A DNA stretch of 14,657 nucleotides from Chloroflexota bacterium (GCA_024648655.1 JAGGDZ010000255.1:1-14657), one strand, 5' to 3'. Positions 7,262 to 14,039 are shown, counted from the stretch's first letter. The notes: generated by a model not told the origin, from the sequence alone. Made by a program: numbers and translations.

Positions 7262-7461
7262 AGTAGTCGATTAGTCAGCCGGTCCGTCGTTCCGAACCAA
7301 GTGCGGAACCTAAAATCGTTGTATCGTGAGCGTTCCAAAACTTTGGGTTCTATACTCCGCTCTGCCGCGCTCAGAACGACATTGAAAAGAAGCTCTTCGT
7401 TCAGAGCTGCAACTGAGGATGGAAGGCTTTATCCTTCCCATCCCGTCTATCGATATAAGTC
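7262..7461. other. Hairpin-rich 200-bp spacer between ABC ATPase and permease
   Basis: No gene is seen. Three stem-loops are visible: GTTCCG/CGGAAC (7289-7294 with 7304-7309), AGCTCT/AGAGCT (7391-7396 with 7403-7408), and GGATGGAAGG/CCTTCCCATCC with one bulged base (7417-7426 with 7433-7443). The spacer is long for a two-gene operon. It may be processed or partly terminating RNA, or decayed intergenic repeat DNA. Confidence 0.5.
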
Positions 7462-8391
7462 CTACCCCTCACGCAGCCCACGCCCGGTCAGGCGCAGGAA
7501 CAGATCCTCCAAGTTGCCCGGACGCCGGAACATCTCGTACCCGTTCAGGCTGCCGTTCTCGTTCAGCGCCGTGCTGTTGTCTCCGTAAAAGTACAGCGAA
7601 TCTCCGCCATACTCGAACTCCATCCCCTCGTCCGTAAGCCGCCGCACCACGCTCGCCATGTGCACTGGATTCACGCGCAGCTCCACGACCTGGTCCCCCA
7701 CATGCTCGTGAACAAGTTCGCGTGGCACGCCTTCCACAAGAACATTCCCCTGGTCTATCACCACAAGCCTATCGCACAGGTGCGCCGCCTCGTCCATATA
7801 ATGCGTGGTCAGCAAAATCGTTATTCCCCTCGACTTCAGCATCGCCAATTTGTCCCACACCAGCAGACGCGCCTGCGGGTCCAGCCCAGTTGTCGGCTCG
7901 TCCAGCACCAGAATCCTGGGATCGTGCAGCATCGCGCGCGCAATGAGCAGCCTCCGCCGCATCCCTCCCGAAAGCTCGTCTATCGTCTGGTGCGCCTTCT
8001 CCTCAAGCTGGAACTGCCTTAGAGATTCCATAGCGCGCTGCTCGGCAAGCTTGCGGGGCATATTGAAGTAGCGCGCGTAGGTCAGCAGGTTCTGCAAGAC
8101 GCTCAGGTCAGGATCCAGGCTGTCCGACTGTGACACGATGCCCAGCTCAAACTTGATCCTGCGCTGCTCCCGGCTCACATCCATGCCGTGAACGAACAGC
8201 TCCCCGCCGTTCACAGGCGAGACGCACGACAGCATCTTCATAGTCGAGGTCTTGCCCGCCCCGTTAGGACCGAGAAAGCCGAAGCACTCGCCCTCGAAGA
8301 TGTCGAAGCTGATGTCGTTGACAGCCGTGAGTTCGCCGTATCGCTTGATGAGATGTCGCGCCTGAACCGCGACTCTGGCATTTCGATGCAA
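7462..8391 (-). CDS. ABC transporter ATP-binding protein (NodI/DrrA-like)
   Basis: 309 residues with a complete nucleotide-binding domain: Walker A GPNGAGKTS (41-49), Q-loop Q88 (GIVSQSDSLD), signature LSGGMRRRLLIARA (140-153), Walker B ILVLDEPTTGLDP (160-172) and H-loop H197 (TTHYMDEAAHLCD). The extra C-terminal domain of about 90 residues (VVELRVNPVHMASVVRRLTD, then EDLFLRLTGRGLREG) is typical of DrrA/NodI exporters. It makes the protein too long for CcmA. It powers the permease encoded downstream on the same strand. The start is TTG at 8391. The frame is open further upstream but offers no better start, and no strong Shine-Dalgarno site is seen. Confidence 0.93.
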   Translation of the reverse strand: MHRNARVAVQARHLIKRYGELTAVNDISFDIFEGECFGFLGPNGAGKTSTMKMLSCVSPVNGGELFVHGMDVSREQRRIKFELGIVSQSDSLDPDLSVLQNLLTYARYFNMPRKLAEQRAMESLRQFQLEEKAHQTIDELSGGMRRRLLIARAMLHDPRILVLDEPTTGLDPQARLLVWDKLAMLKSRGITILLTTHYMDEAAHLCDRLVVIDQGNVLVEGVPRELVHEHVGDQVVELRVNPVHMASVVRRLTDEGMEFEYGGDSLYFYGDNSTALNENGSLNGYEMFRRPGNLEDLFLRLTGRGLREG

Positions 8392-8443
8392 TTTTTCGTC
8401 CGATAGAGAGGTTGGCGCTCTTGTGAATAAGCGCGACCATTTA

Positions 8444-8474
8444 ATTGTAGCAATAATTTGAGGTTAGGTGTCAG
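8444..8474 (-). promoter_or_regulatory. Candidate promoter of the ABC exporter operon
   Basis: On the minus strand CTGACA (8469-8474) and TACAAT (8444-8449) each match the sigma-70 hexamers at five of six positions. The spacer is 19 bp, longer than ideal. It lies about 55 bp upstream of the ATPase start, just downstream of the repeats at 8478-8524. Confidence 0.4.
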
Positions 8475-8477
8475 CGT

Positions 8478-8524
8478 TTCGTATGGTGTTCGTATGGTGA
8501 GACGATTTCATAAATGGTCTCACC
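8478..8524. promoter_or_regulatory. Tandem 11-bp repeat plus inverted repeat, possible operator
   Basis: TTCGTATGGTG occurs twice back to back (8478-8488 and 8489-8499). The second copy runs into GGTGAGAC (8496-8503), which is perfectly complementary to GTCTCACC (8517-8524) across a 13-nt AT-rich loop. The position immediately upstream of the candidate ABC promoter fits a regulator-binding site. The rest of 8525-8647 shows only two short palindromes (8597-8606, 8623-8633). Confidence 0.4.
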
Positions 8525-8647
8525 GGAATCTAAAAAGCTTGCATTCTTAATGTGGATGGCAAAATAGTTCCGAAAGATTATGACAATGCTCCAAACGCCA
8601 ATTGGCTATTCTACATCGCCGACAAGTGACTTGATGTGCCTTCTGTT

Positions 8648-8857
8648 CTATGCGCTGCTTGCTGGCGTCATGTTTTTCTCCTCAGCCTCGTCCAGCAACT
8701 CCCGCAGCGGCACTATCTGCACATGCGTCTCCCCGTGATGCTTCTGCCGCAGTATCAGACACCCCGCCTTCACCTCCGCCATCTTCAGCCCGTCGTGCTC
8801 ACACCGTATCGCCTGCGTCTTGCCAGATTCCATACTACCCGTACCCGTCCTGTCCAT
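8648..8857 (-). CDS. Small phage-cassette protein, possibly a degenerate Com-like zinc ribbon
   Basis: A 69-residue frame starting 5 bp after the portal stop on the same strand. GGAG overlapping the portal end lies 11 nt before ATG 8857. ATG 8833 (MESGKTQAIRCEHDGLKMAEV) is an alternative start and the better family-like one. The segment IRCEHDGLKMAEVKAGCLIL then RQKHHGETHVQIVPLREL has the layout of small phage zinc-ribbon proteins (C-x2-C-G-x-LLAEV, then a basic strand with HHG). Here the second cysteine of the first pair is Asp, so metal binding is doubtful. It is likely the last gene of the packaging cassette. Function unknown, and the family link is an inference. Confidence 0.5.
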   Translation of the reverse strand: MDRTGTGSMESGKTQAIRCEHDGLKMAEVKAGCLILRQKHHGETHVQIVPLRELLDEAEEKNMTPASSA

Positions 8858-8862
8858 CGATG

Positions 8863-10182
8863 TTAAACTCCCATCGGCGGCAAATTCATCTCGCGCCGCA
8901 CTTCATCAACCGTCATTATGCCCGCCTTCACGTAGATGCTGCGCCGCTTCGCCTTGTTCTCCTCGCTCTCCTTCAGTGCCTCCACTCCGCTCAGGTCGAA
9001 CTCCACTGTCAGCGAGTCGTCCCCGAAATGCGGCAGTAAGTGCTGCTGCAACGCCTCCCGGTAAAACGACAGCTGCGAAGATATCGTATCCTCCCAGAAC
9101 AGCCGCCGCGCCGTGCTGAAGTTCGAGAACGTCGTATTCTCCAGATCGCCAATCATCACCTTCGGCACGCCGAACACCCTCGTAACGTCCTCAAGGCTCC
9201 ACCGCAAGCTCTCGATGTACTCCATGTCGCGCGGGCTGAAGCCCAGGTTGCTCGCTTTCATCCCCGGGCTGAGCAGCGCAGGCCGCCGTGTCTTCTCCAC
9301 GCCCTGAAAGCGCGACTCCCAGCGCGCGTAGAAATCGCTCACCTCCGCATCCGTCGGAAAGCCTTCCATCTCGATGATTAGCCCCGGCGTGCTGTCGTTC
9401 TGCAAGAGCTTGCGGTTTGCCCGCAGCGCGTCCATGCCCATGTCCGCCGACTGGCGCAGCGGCGCGATCGGCGACAGCCCCGCATACTCGTCCAGCGGGT
9501 TGAAGTAGCGCATCCACACAACATCCTCCGGCAGGTACGGTACAAGCTCGCTGCCCGCGCCCACATACACAAACCCCTTGATGTAGCGCTGCGTGTCCGG
9601 TATCACCCGCATCTTGTCCGGGCGCAACGGCCATATCTCCACGATGCCGCCATGTTCGTCCCGCTCCAGCCCCCAGAACGCCGAACCCCATAGCGACAGG
9701 TAAGTCTCCGTCGCACGCCACAAGTCGCTGCGGCTCCAGAACGGATTCGGCGAGTCCAGCAGTCGCTGCAACGGATGCTCCGACCCCACAGGCTCGCTGC
9801 CCGCCCTCGCGCTTATTTCGGGGTGAATTGAAGATGGCTGTCGTTCTTCCTGTCCACTCATCCTTGATGAAGGAAAGCCGGCAAGGGTGTGATTGGAATG
9901 CACACGCCGCCGGGATACCGGAACGCGCCGCAGCGCCCGCAGAGGCAGCCGCGCTATCGCATCCTGCCGCACCTTGATTGCCGCATAGACTATCGCGGAG
10001 CGCGGGTAATACTCTCCGAACGCCGTCTGCGCCCAGCCCGACGCGCTGCCGCCTGCCAACTCCTCGAACCCATGCCTGAACGCGTTGTCGAACCGCGCTC
10101 CCAATGCGCCCTGCCCGACCCGTTGATGACCTCTCATCGCCGCCGAAAACGCCCTGATGCCTCTGATGATGTTCAACTCCAT
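8863..10182 (-). CDS. Phage portal protein (HK97-like family) with an in-frame insert
   Basis: The portal forms the dodecameric DNA-entry ring of the phage head and docks the terminase. Recognisable segments are RSAIVYAAIKVRQDAIARLP, then HPLQRLLDSPNPFWSRSDLW, then LWGSAFWGLERD, then SPRDMEYIESLRWSLEDVTR with VFGVPKVMIGD, and the C-terminal EENKAKRRSIYVKAGIMTVD followed by EVRREMNLPPMG. All are typical of the Phage_portal (HK97) family, and about 440 residues is a normal length. The frame is open to 10347, but the extra N-terminus is encoded by repeat DNA and is not family-like. GGAGG lies only 2 nt before ATG 10182 but 8 nt before an in-frame TTG at 10176, which may be the real start. Residues about 87-133 are a non-family insert. 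Confidence 0.88.
   Translation of the reverse strand: MELNIIRGIRAFSAAMRGHQRVGQGALGARFDNAFRHGFEELAGGSASGWAQTAFGEYYPRSAIVYAAIKVRQDAIARLPLRALRRVPVSRRRVHSNHTLAGFPSSRMSGQEERQPSSIHPEISARAGSEPVGSEHPLQRLLDSPNPFWSRSDLWRATETYLSLWGSAFWGLERDEHGGIVEIWPLRPDKMRVIPDTQRYIKGFVYVGAGSELVPYLPEDVVWMRYFNPLDEYAGLSPIAPLRQSADMGMDALRANRKLLQNDSTPGLIIEMEGFPTDAEVSDFYARWESRFQGVEKTRRPALLSPGMKASNLGFSPRDMEYIESLRWSLEDVTRVFGVPKVMIGDLENTTFSNFSTARRLFWEDTISSQLSFYREALQQHLLPHFGDDSLTVEFDLSGVEALKESEENKAKRRSIYVKAGIMTVDEVRREMNLPPMGV
9784..9924 (-). repeat. Repeat-like in-frame insert inside the portal gene
   Basis: Between the usual portal segments IARLPLRALRR and HPLQRLLDSPNP the gene encodes about 47 residues rich in Ser, Arg and Glu (e.g. 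HTLAGFPSSRMSGQEERQPS). Portal proteins normally have only a short linker there. On the coding strand the DNA includes CTTTCCTTCATCAAGGATGA and GTGGACAGGAAG. These resemble words in the spacer upstream (CTCTCCCTCCATCAAGG) and in the tandem repeats at 12391-12428 (GGATGGACAGG). This suggests intergenic repeat DNA captured in frame. Confidence 0.45.
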
Positions 10183-10214
10183 ACCCTCCAATCTATACCG
10201 CGCCATCCGAAATG

Positions 10215-10320
10215 TTTCCCAAAACCCCTTCCCCTTGATCTTCCCCTTGTCCCCTTGATCTTCCCCTTGATGGAGGGAGAGCCTGCCCCTGTGCGGACAG
10301 GGGATGGGTGATGGGTGTGA
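10215..10320. repeat. Repeat-rich spacer between terminase and portal
   Basis: On the plus strand, CCCCTTGATCTTCCCCTTG-type words repeat several times between 10225 and 10272. A perfect hairpin follows, CCCCTGT (10286-10292) with ACAGGGG (10297-10303), then GATGGGTGATGGGTG. It looks like a dispersed intergenic repeat element rather than coding DNA. It overlaps the unused upstream extension of the portal frame. Confidence 0.55.
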
Positions 10321-10368
10321 GCGGGACAGAATATCCTCCCCCACCATGTACGTCGATGTCAGTTCCCC

Positions 10369-11760
10369 TCACACCCATATCTTCAAGCTCGAACCCTTCG
10401 CAGGCTGCAGCGCGAACGTCATCGCCAGCGCGTCCGCCTCGTCCGGCGAGTCCGTCATCTCCCGTTTGCTCTGCAACCTGACGCGCCCCTTGCTGTCAAT
10501 CGTGTACTCCCGGCTGCTCACCTGACTGATGAGATTATCGTCGTTCTCCGTATCCATCTCCCCGTCCAGGTAGCGCTCACGCATCGCCCACCACACCTCC
10601 GCGTTCCGGTTATCAAAGCGATCCTCCCTTTTGGCTTTCGCGCCGCCGTTGAACGCTTCGATCCGCGCCGTCGCAAGCCCGACCTCGCGCAGCCTGTCCA
10701 CTACGCCCGCGCCGACACCTACGCTGTCTATCACCAGCACATCTACTCGGTGCTCGTCGCAGTACGACTTCAGAACTCCCGAAACCTCCATCGTGTCGTA
10801 CCCACGCACCCGCCGCGCAATGCGCGCCACGCCGCCCTGCCGCCGCATCACCACCGTATGGTCATGCCCCTTGTGCGCCACATCGCACGCCACCACGACC
10901 TCGCCTTCAGGCACGAGTTCGCGCTCCACCGCCGCAGTCGCCGCGCTCAGTGGCACCAGCACATCGTCCAGGTTCTCCGGAAACTGCCCCAGCACCGAGC
11001 CGATGTACAGAGCAGAGTCTTCGCCCCACTCCTGCTTGTGGTCCTCCACATCCTCGAGGGTAATCAGGCCCGGGCGGACAACCTCCCTTTGAATTATGTT
11101 CGGCGTGTCCTTCGCCCCTATCTGCACAGTCTCCCACAGGTGCCGGTTGCGGTGGTGTGAGTCGTAGAAAACACCCCCGTTCGTGAACGGATTCCCCGTC
11201 AGCAGCATCTTCGATGGATTCAGCCGCCTCACCGCGTGGTAGTAGTCGTCCGGCAGCGCGTGCGCCTCTGTGATGACTGCCAGCAGCTTCGGCGAGTGAA
11301 AGCCCAGAATCTTGTACGGCGAGTTCGACGTGAAGCCCAGCGCGAAAGTCTCTTCGTCTATCACGTAGCGCGACTTCATCATCTTCCCAGGAAATCTGTC
11401 CGCAGCCTTGCCGTGCGCGAACCGCACTTCATTCCACACGATGTCCTCCACCTGTCGCAGCGTCGGTCCTGTTACGATAGCCTTCGCCGGCGAAAACCTA
11501 TGCACCCACCACAGCACTATCCGCGCCGTAGTCCAGTCCTTCCCCGAGCCGTTGCACCCCACAACGGATATGCGCCGCGCGTCCGAGTCCATCAGGCGCA
11601 GAATCTCTCGCTGCTTCTCGTAGGGCTTCTCGCCCAGCGCATTCTCCACGAACTCCAGCGCCGACACCTGCCCGAACTCTCCCTCCGAATCTTCCTTCGA
11701 CTCGGACTCGTAACGCTCACCGAACCAGTCCTCATAGTTGATATGCCCATTCGTTGACAC
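10369..11760 (-). CDS. Phage terminase large subunit
   Basis: 463 residues. The ATPase motor has Walker A GCNGSGKD (68-75), Walker B LLAVITEA (159-166) with the catalytic Glu, and the coupling motif MLLTGNP (185-191). The RNase H-like nuclease domain has three acidic clusters: VVACDVAHKGHD (D293), VLVIDSVGVGAGVVDRL (D345) and TDSPDEADALAMTF (D440/D443). All catalytic residues appear intact, so the protein may still be active in cutting and packaging DNA. The start is a GTG at 11760 in a G-rich context (GGGGGGTGGTGA upstream). It is followed by the portal gene on the same strand. No small-subunit gene precedes it, since an intrinsic terminator and gene remnants lie upstream. Confidence 0.92.
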   Translation of the reverse strand: MSTNGHINYEDWFGERYESESKEDSEGEFGQVSALEFVENALGEKPYEKQREILRLMDSDARRISVVGCNGSGKDWTTARIVLWWVHRFSPAKAIVTGPTLRQVEDIVWNEVRFAHGKAADRFPGKMMKSRYVIDEETFALGFTSNSPYKILGFHSPKLLAVITEAHALPDDYYHAVRRLNPSKMLLTGNPFTNGGVFYDSHHRNRHLWETVQIGAKDTPNIIQREVVRPGLITLEDVEDHKQEWGEDSALYIGSVLGQFPENLDDVLVPLSAATAAVERELVPEGEVVVACDVAHKGHDHTVVMRRQGGVARIARRVRGYDTMEVSGVLKSYCDEHRVDVLVIDSVGVGAGVVDRLREVGLATARIEAFNGGAKAKREDRFDNRNAEVWWAMRERYLDGEMDTENDDNLISQVSSREYTIDSKGRVRLQSKREMTDSPDEADALAMTFALQPAKGSSLKIWV

Positions 11761-11822
11761 TCACCACCCCCCATCACCCTGCTCGCCGCATGCATCGTCG
11801 CCATCCGCCAATGAGAATCCAC

Positions 11823-11853
11823 AAAAAAAGAGACGAACCCGCTAGGGTCCGTC
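11823..11853 (-). terminator. Intrinsic terminator upstream of the terminase gene
   Basis: On the minus strand a 9-bp stem, GACGGACCC/GGGTTCGTC with one G-U pair and a TAGC loop (11832-11853), is followed by TC and seven T (11823-11829). This is a textbook rho-independent terminator. It would end transcripts coming from the Uma2/type ISP remnants, so the terminase needs its own promoter in the roughly 60 bp that follow. The rest of 11761-11961 shows no gene. Confidence 0.75.
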
Positions 11854-11961
11854 CCCGATGCCAACCAGAATAGTACAGATATTCTACAATGTCAACCCAT
11901 TTTCAACAGGCTCAAGGCTGAGGAATATACAAAGGTTCCTTTCGCTGCGACAACTTACTTC

Positions 11962-12335
11962 TTACACATCGAAAATATCGTTCACCGCGCACGAAAACCC
12001 GGGCAGCACCTCGCCGCCATCCAGCGTATCGCCCTCTCCCAATGTGAACACCGCGGCATCTTTTCTGCGGAAAAGTAGCCTATGTCAGGGTCTCGAACGG
12101 TGTGGCGCGCGGCGTCGAGCAGGGTCCCAGTATCCGAGGTCACTAGCATCCCAAGACGCTGTGGCTTGATAAAAGCCCCCAGCAAAATGGTTAAGTTCGC
12201 CACTGTCTTGCCGTGATTAACCCCCGTTGACATCGTGCCGCCAAGCCTTCCTCGAATCAACTCGCCACGAACCCCCTTGCTGTGCAGTTCCAGCAAATCA
12301 TCGGCAGTCAGCATTTTGTCTCGCGTAGTCGTCAT
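11962..12335 (-). pseudogene. Uma2-family (DUF820) pseudogene with internal deletion and frameshift
   Basis: ATG 12333-12335 with GGAG 8 nt upstream starts a good Uma2 N-terminus: MLTADDLLELHSKGVRGELI, then MSTGVNHGKTVANL, then TVRDPDIGYFSAEKMP. After that the frame loses the family pattern and runs to a stop at 11982. One frame over, from about 12068, the same strand encodes AAVFTLGEGDTLDGGEVLPG and then FSCAVNDIFDV, ending at a TAA at 11962-11964. That is a typical Uma2 C-terminus. So both ends of the gene remain, but about 80 codons between them, including the VVEVxSPS...E-x-K catalytic part, are gone and the join (about 12049-12068) is out of frame. The product cannot be an active nuclease. 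Confidence 0.8.
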
Positions 12336-12390
12336 AGCAGTCGCTCCATATAGATTGCAACCATATTCTGCCGCACCCTATTAATTCTAT

Positions 12391-12428
12391 CCATCCTGCC
12401 TGTCCATCCTGCCTGTCCGTCCTATCAG
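12391..12428. repeat. 13-bp tandem repeat, about three units
   Basis: CCATCCTGCCTGT occurs twice in direct succession (12391-12403 and 12404-12416), followed by a diverged third unit (CCGTCCTATCAG). It sits between two gene remnants. The opposite strand reads GGATGGACAGG, a word also found in shortened form at the portal/small-protein junction (8843-8857) and in the portal insert. Confidence 0.7.
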
Positions 12429-12463
12429 CCCGCGCTGCGCCTAGAACAGCCCGCGCACCGCCG

Positions 12464-12742
12464 CTAACTAATGCCTGTTTCTATCCCCGAGCGCTGGGGA
12501 ATCTCCCGTCTTCTTCCGGTTTCGCCATCTCGTCGATTACATCCATCGTCCGCGCACTCGAACCCTATGTGCAAGTCCAGCAACTCCTGCCCCATCCTCA
12601 CCCAAGCATCCCAATCGTGATACAGCGGCAGGCGCGGAAACTCCCGCAGCAGGTCAACCCTGTACTCGCGGCGGTACGCCGGGTTGTGCAGCGCGGCGTC
12701 AATTGGCAGCGACATTTGCAGAGAAAATCCTTCCAGTTCCAA
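12464..12742 (-). pseudogene. C-terminal fragment of a type ISP-like restriction-modification enzyme
   Basis: The frame contains IDAALHNPAYRREYRVDLLR, then EFPRLPLYHDWDAWVRMGQE and LLDLHIGFE. This matches the recurring motif near the end of type ISP (LlaGI/LlaBIII-like) single-chain restriction enzymes and related adenine methylases ('YAxLHxPxYRExYxxxLxxxFPRIP...GxxLxxLHxG'). Only about 55 residues of a protein that normally exceeds 1000 are present. The following CADDGCNRRDGETGRRREIP is not family-like and probably reads into unrelated or repeat DNA. The start is unclear (TTG 12742, or ATG 12715). No methylase or helicase domain is nearby. It is a relic of an older restriction system next to the present one. 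Confidence 0.6.
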
Positions 12743-12833
12743 TTGAAAGCGAAGCAGCTTTTACTTATGAATCGCAACTAGCAACTAGGTCCAATCACTT
12801 CTATACAAAACTTCGGTGGTCAGATCTTCTAAT

Positions 12834-14039
12834 TTAATCCCCTGAATCTCGCAAGATTTTCTCAATTGATAGCCTCGGGGAATCAATGATGACAACTCCC
12901 TCCGGCAAGTCATCATCGAACTGGAAATAACCTCCTTCAGATATGGCAACTAGAAGCATCAATTTTGCGCCTTTGCGCCTCGATGCTTTGTGTAACTTGT
13001 GAGCAGCTTCCAAAATTGTCTCGTCTTCTCGCTGTACTCGAATAGGGACAGGAGTTTCGTCAATACCTTCTTTCAGAAAGGCATCAATGCCGCTGTTACG
13101 CTGCACTGGGACATATTTCACACCGAGCAACATTGATAGCAGAGTTTCGTCTGCATTACGATAGGAGTCTCTCCCTTTGACTAATAGAGTTGATTTGCTT
13201 CTGATTGGATTCTTGAGTCGCTGGCGGGTCAATTCAACCGCATCTTCAGAAACGTCAATTCCAATAGCGTTTCGCCCCAGCAAATTTGCGGCTAATAGAG
13301 TCGTTCCACTTCCACAGAACGGATCGACAACCGTGTCACCTTCATTGCTAGACAGGCAGATGATTCTTTCCAGTAAATGCAGAGGCTTCTGAGTTGGGTA
13401 ACCTGTCCGTTCTTTTGCCTTGGGGTTCAGATACGGAATATCCCAGACATCGCTGAGAGGAACCCCATGTTTGTCACCATTAGGCTCAATGTTTCCTAGC
13501 TCGTCTCTCTTGTAAATCGATTTTCCGAACGTATCTCTAGCACGCTGTTGAAGGATCTGGTCAATGTTCGTGGACGGCGAGTATTCCTGCCATGCCAAAT
13601 TGAATGTGAATTCGTCTGATTTCGTATAATAGTAGATAGTCTGGTGAGCTGGCAGCAGCCTTCTTCTGGAATTTGACCAACGCCTGTAGTACCAGATGAT
13701 TTCAGACCTGAACATCTCTGGCCCAAAGACCTCATCCAACAGTGCTCTTGCCAAATGATTTGCATTTGGGGCGCAATGGAAGAATATGGAGCCGTCACGC
13801 GAAAGGACCCTGTGGATTGCCTTCAAACGCTGAAATAGGAAACCAGAGTAATCCTCTTCTGATACCCATATGTCATCAAATGAGAAGATTTTCTTCCTGT
13901 CACGTGAGACGAGACGATGTGATTTCTGCGTAAAGAATGGAGGGTCGAGGTACACCAAGTCGATGCTTTCGTAGTTCATATTTTGAAGTACGATGAGACA
14001 ATCTGCGTGATGCACTTCGGCTTTAATTTTGGACGACAT
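12834..14039 (-). CDS. Type II DNA methyltransferase, beta class (ApaLI-like system)
   Basis: 401 residues. The motif order is that of beta-class N6-adenine/N4-cytosine methylases. Catalytic motif IV LDPPF (31-35) comes first, then YPTQKPLHLLERII (214-227, motif X-like), then the AdoMet-binding motif I VVDPFCGSGTT (237-247) and AIGIDVSEDAVELTRQRL (motif II). The target domain lies between about 110 and 210. A C-terminal extension (about 290-401) is outside the catalytic core. The protein should protect the host site from the nuclease encoded just upstream. If the system is truly ApaLI-like that site would be GTGCAC, which is inferred from the family only. The ATG lies within the last codons of the nuclease gene (17-bp overlap), with GGAGG about 14 nt before it. 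Confidence 0.93.
   Translation of the reverse strand: MSSKIKAEVHHADCLIVLQNMNYESIDLVYLDPPFFTQKSHRLVSRDRKKIFSFDDIWVSEEDYSGFLFQRLKAIHRVLSRDGSIFFHCAPNANHLARALLDEVFGPEMFRSEIIWYYRRWSNSRRRLLPAHQTIYYYTKSDEFTFNLAWQEYSPSTNIDQILQQRARDTFGKSIYKRDELGNIEPNGDKHGVPLSDVWDIPYLNPKAKERTGYPTQKPLHLLERIICLSSNEGDTVVDPFCGSGTTLLAANLLGRNAIGIDVSEDAVELTRQRLKNPIRSKSTLLVKGRDSYRNADETLLSMLLGVKYVPVQRNSGIDAFLKEGIDETPVPIRVQREDETILEAAHKLHKASRRKGAKLMLLVAISEGGYFQFDDDLPEGVVIIDSPRLSIEKILRDSGD

Noticed and set aside
6461..8391. ABC pair as CcmA/CcmB haem exporter, given the nearby ccm operon
   Set aside because: The ATPase has 309 residues with a C-terminal DrrA/NodI-type extension and the permease matches NodJ/DrrB; CcmA and CcmB are shorter and differ in sequence.
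9191..9721. Alternative minus-strand frame inside the portal gene
   Set aside because: Off-frame Gly/Ala/Arg-rich reading of the portal sequence without conserved segments.
11236..11757. Plus-strand frames opposite the terminase (also 10631-11092)
   Set aside because: Antisense shadows of a gene with intact terminase motifs.
12391..12428. CRISPR array
   Set aside because: Units are 13 bp, directly adjacent with no spacers, and no cas gene is in the window.
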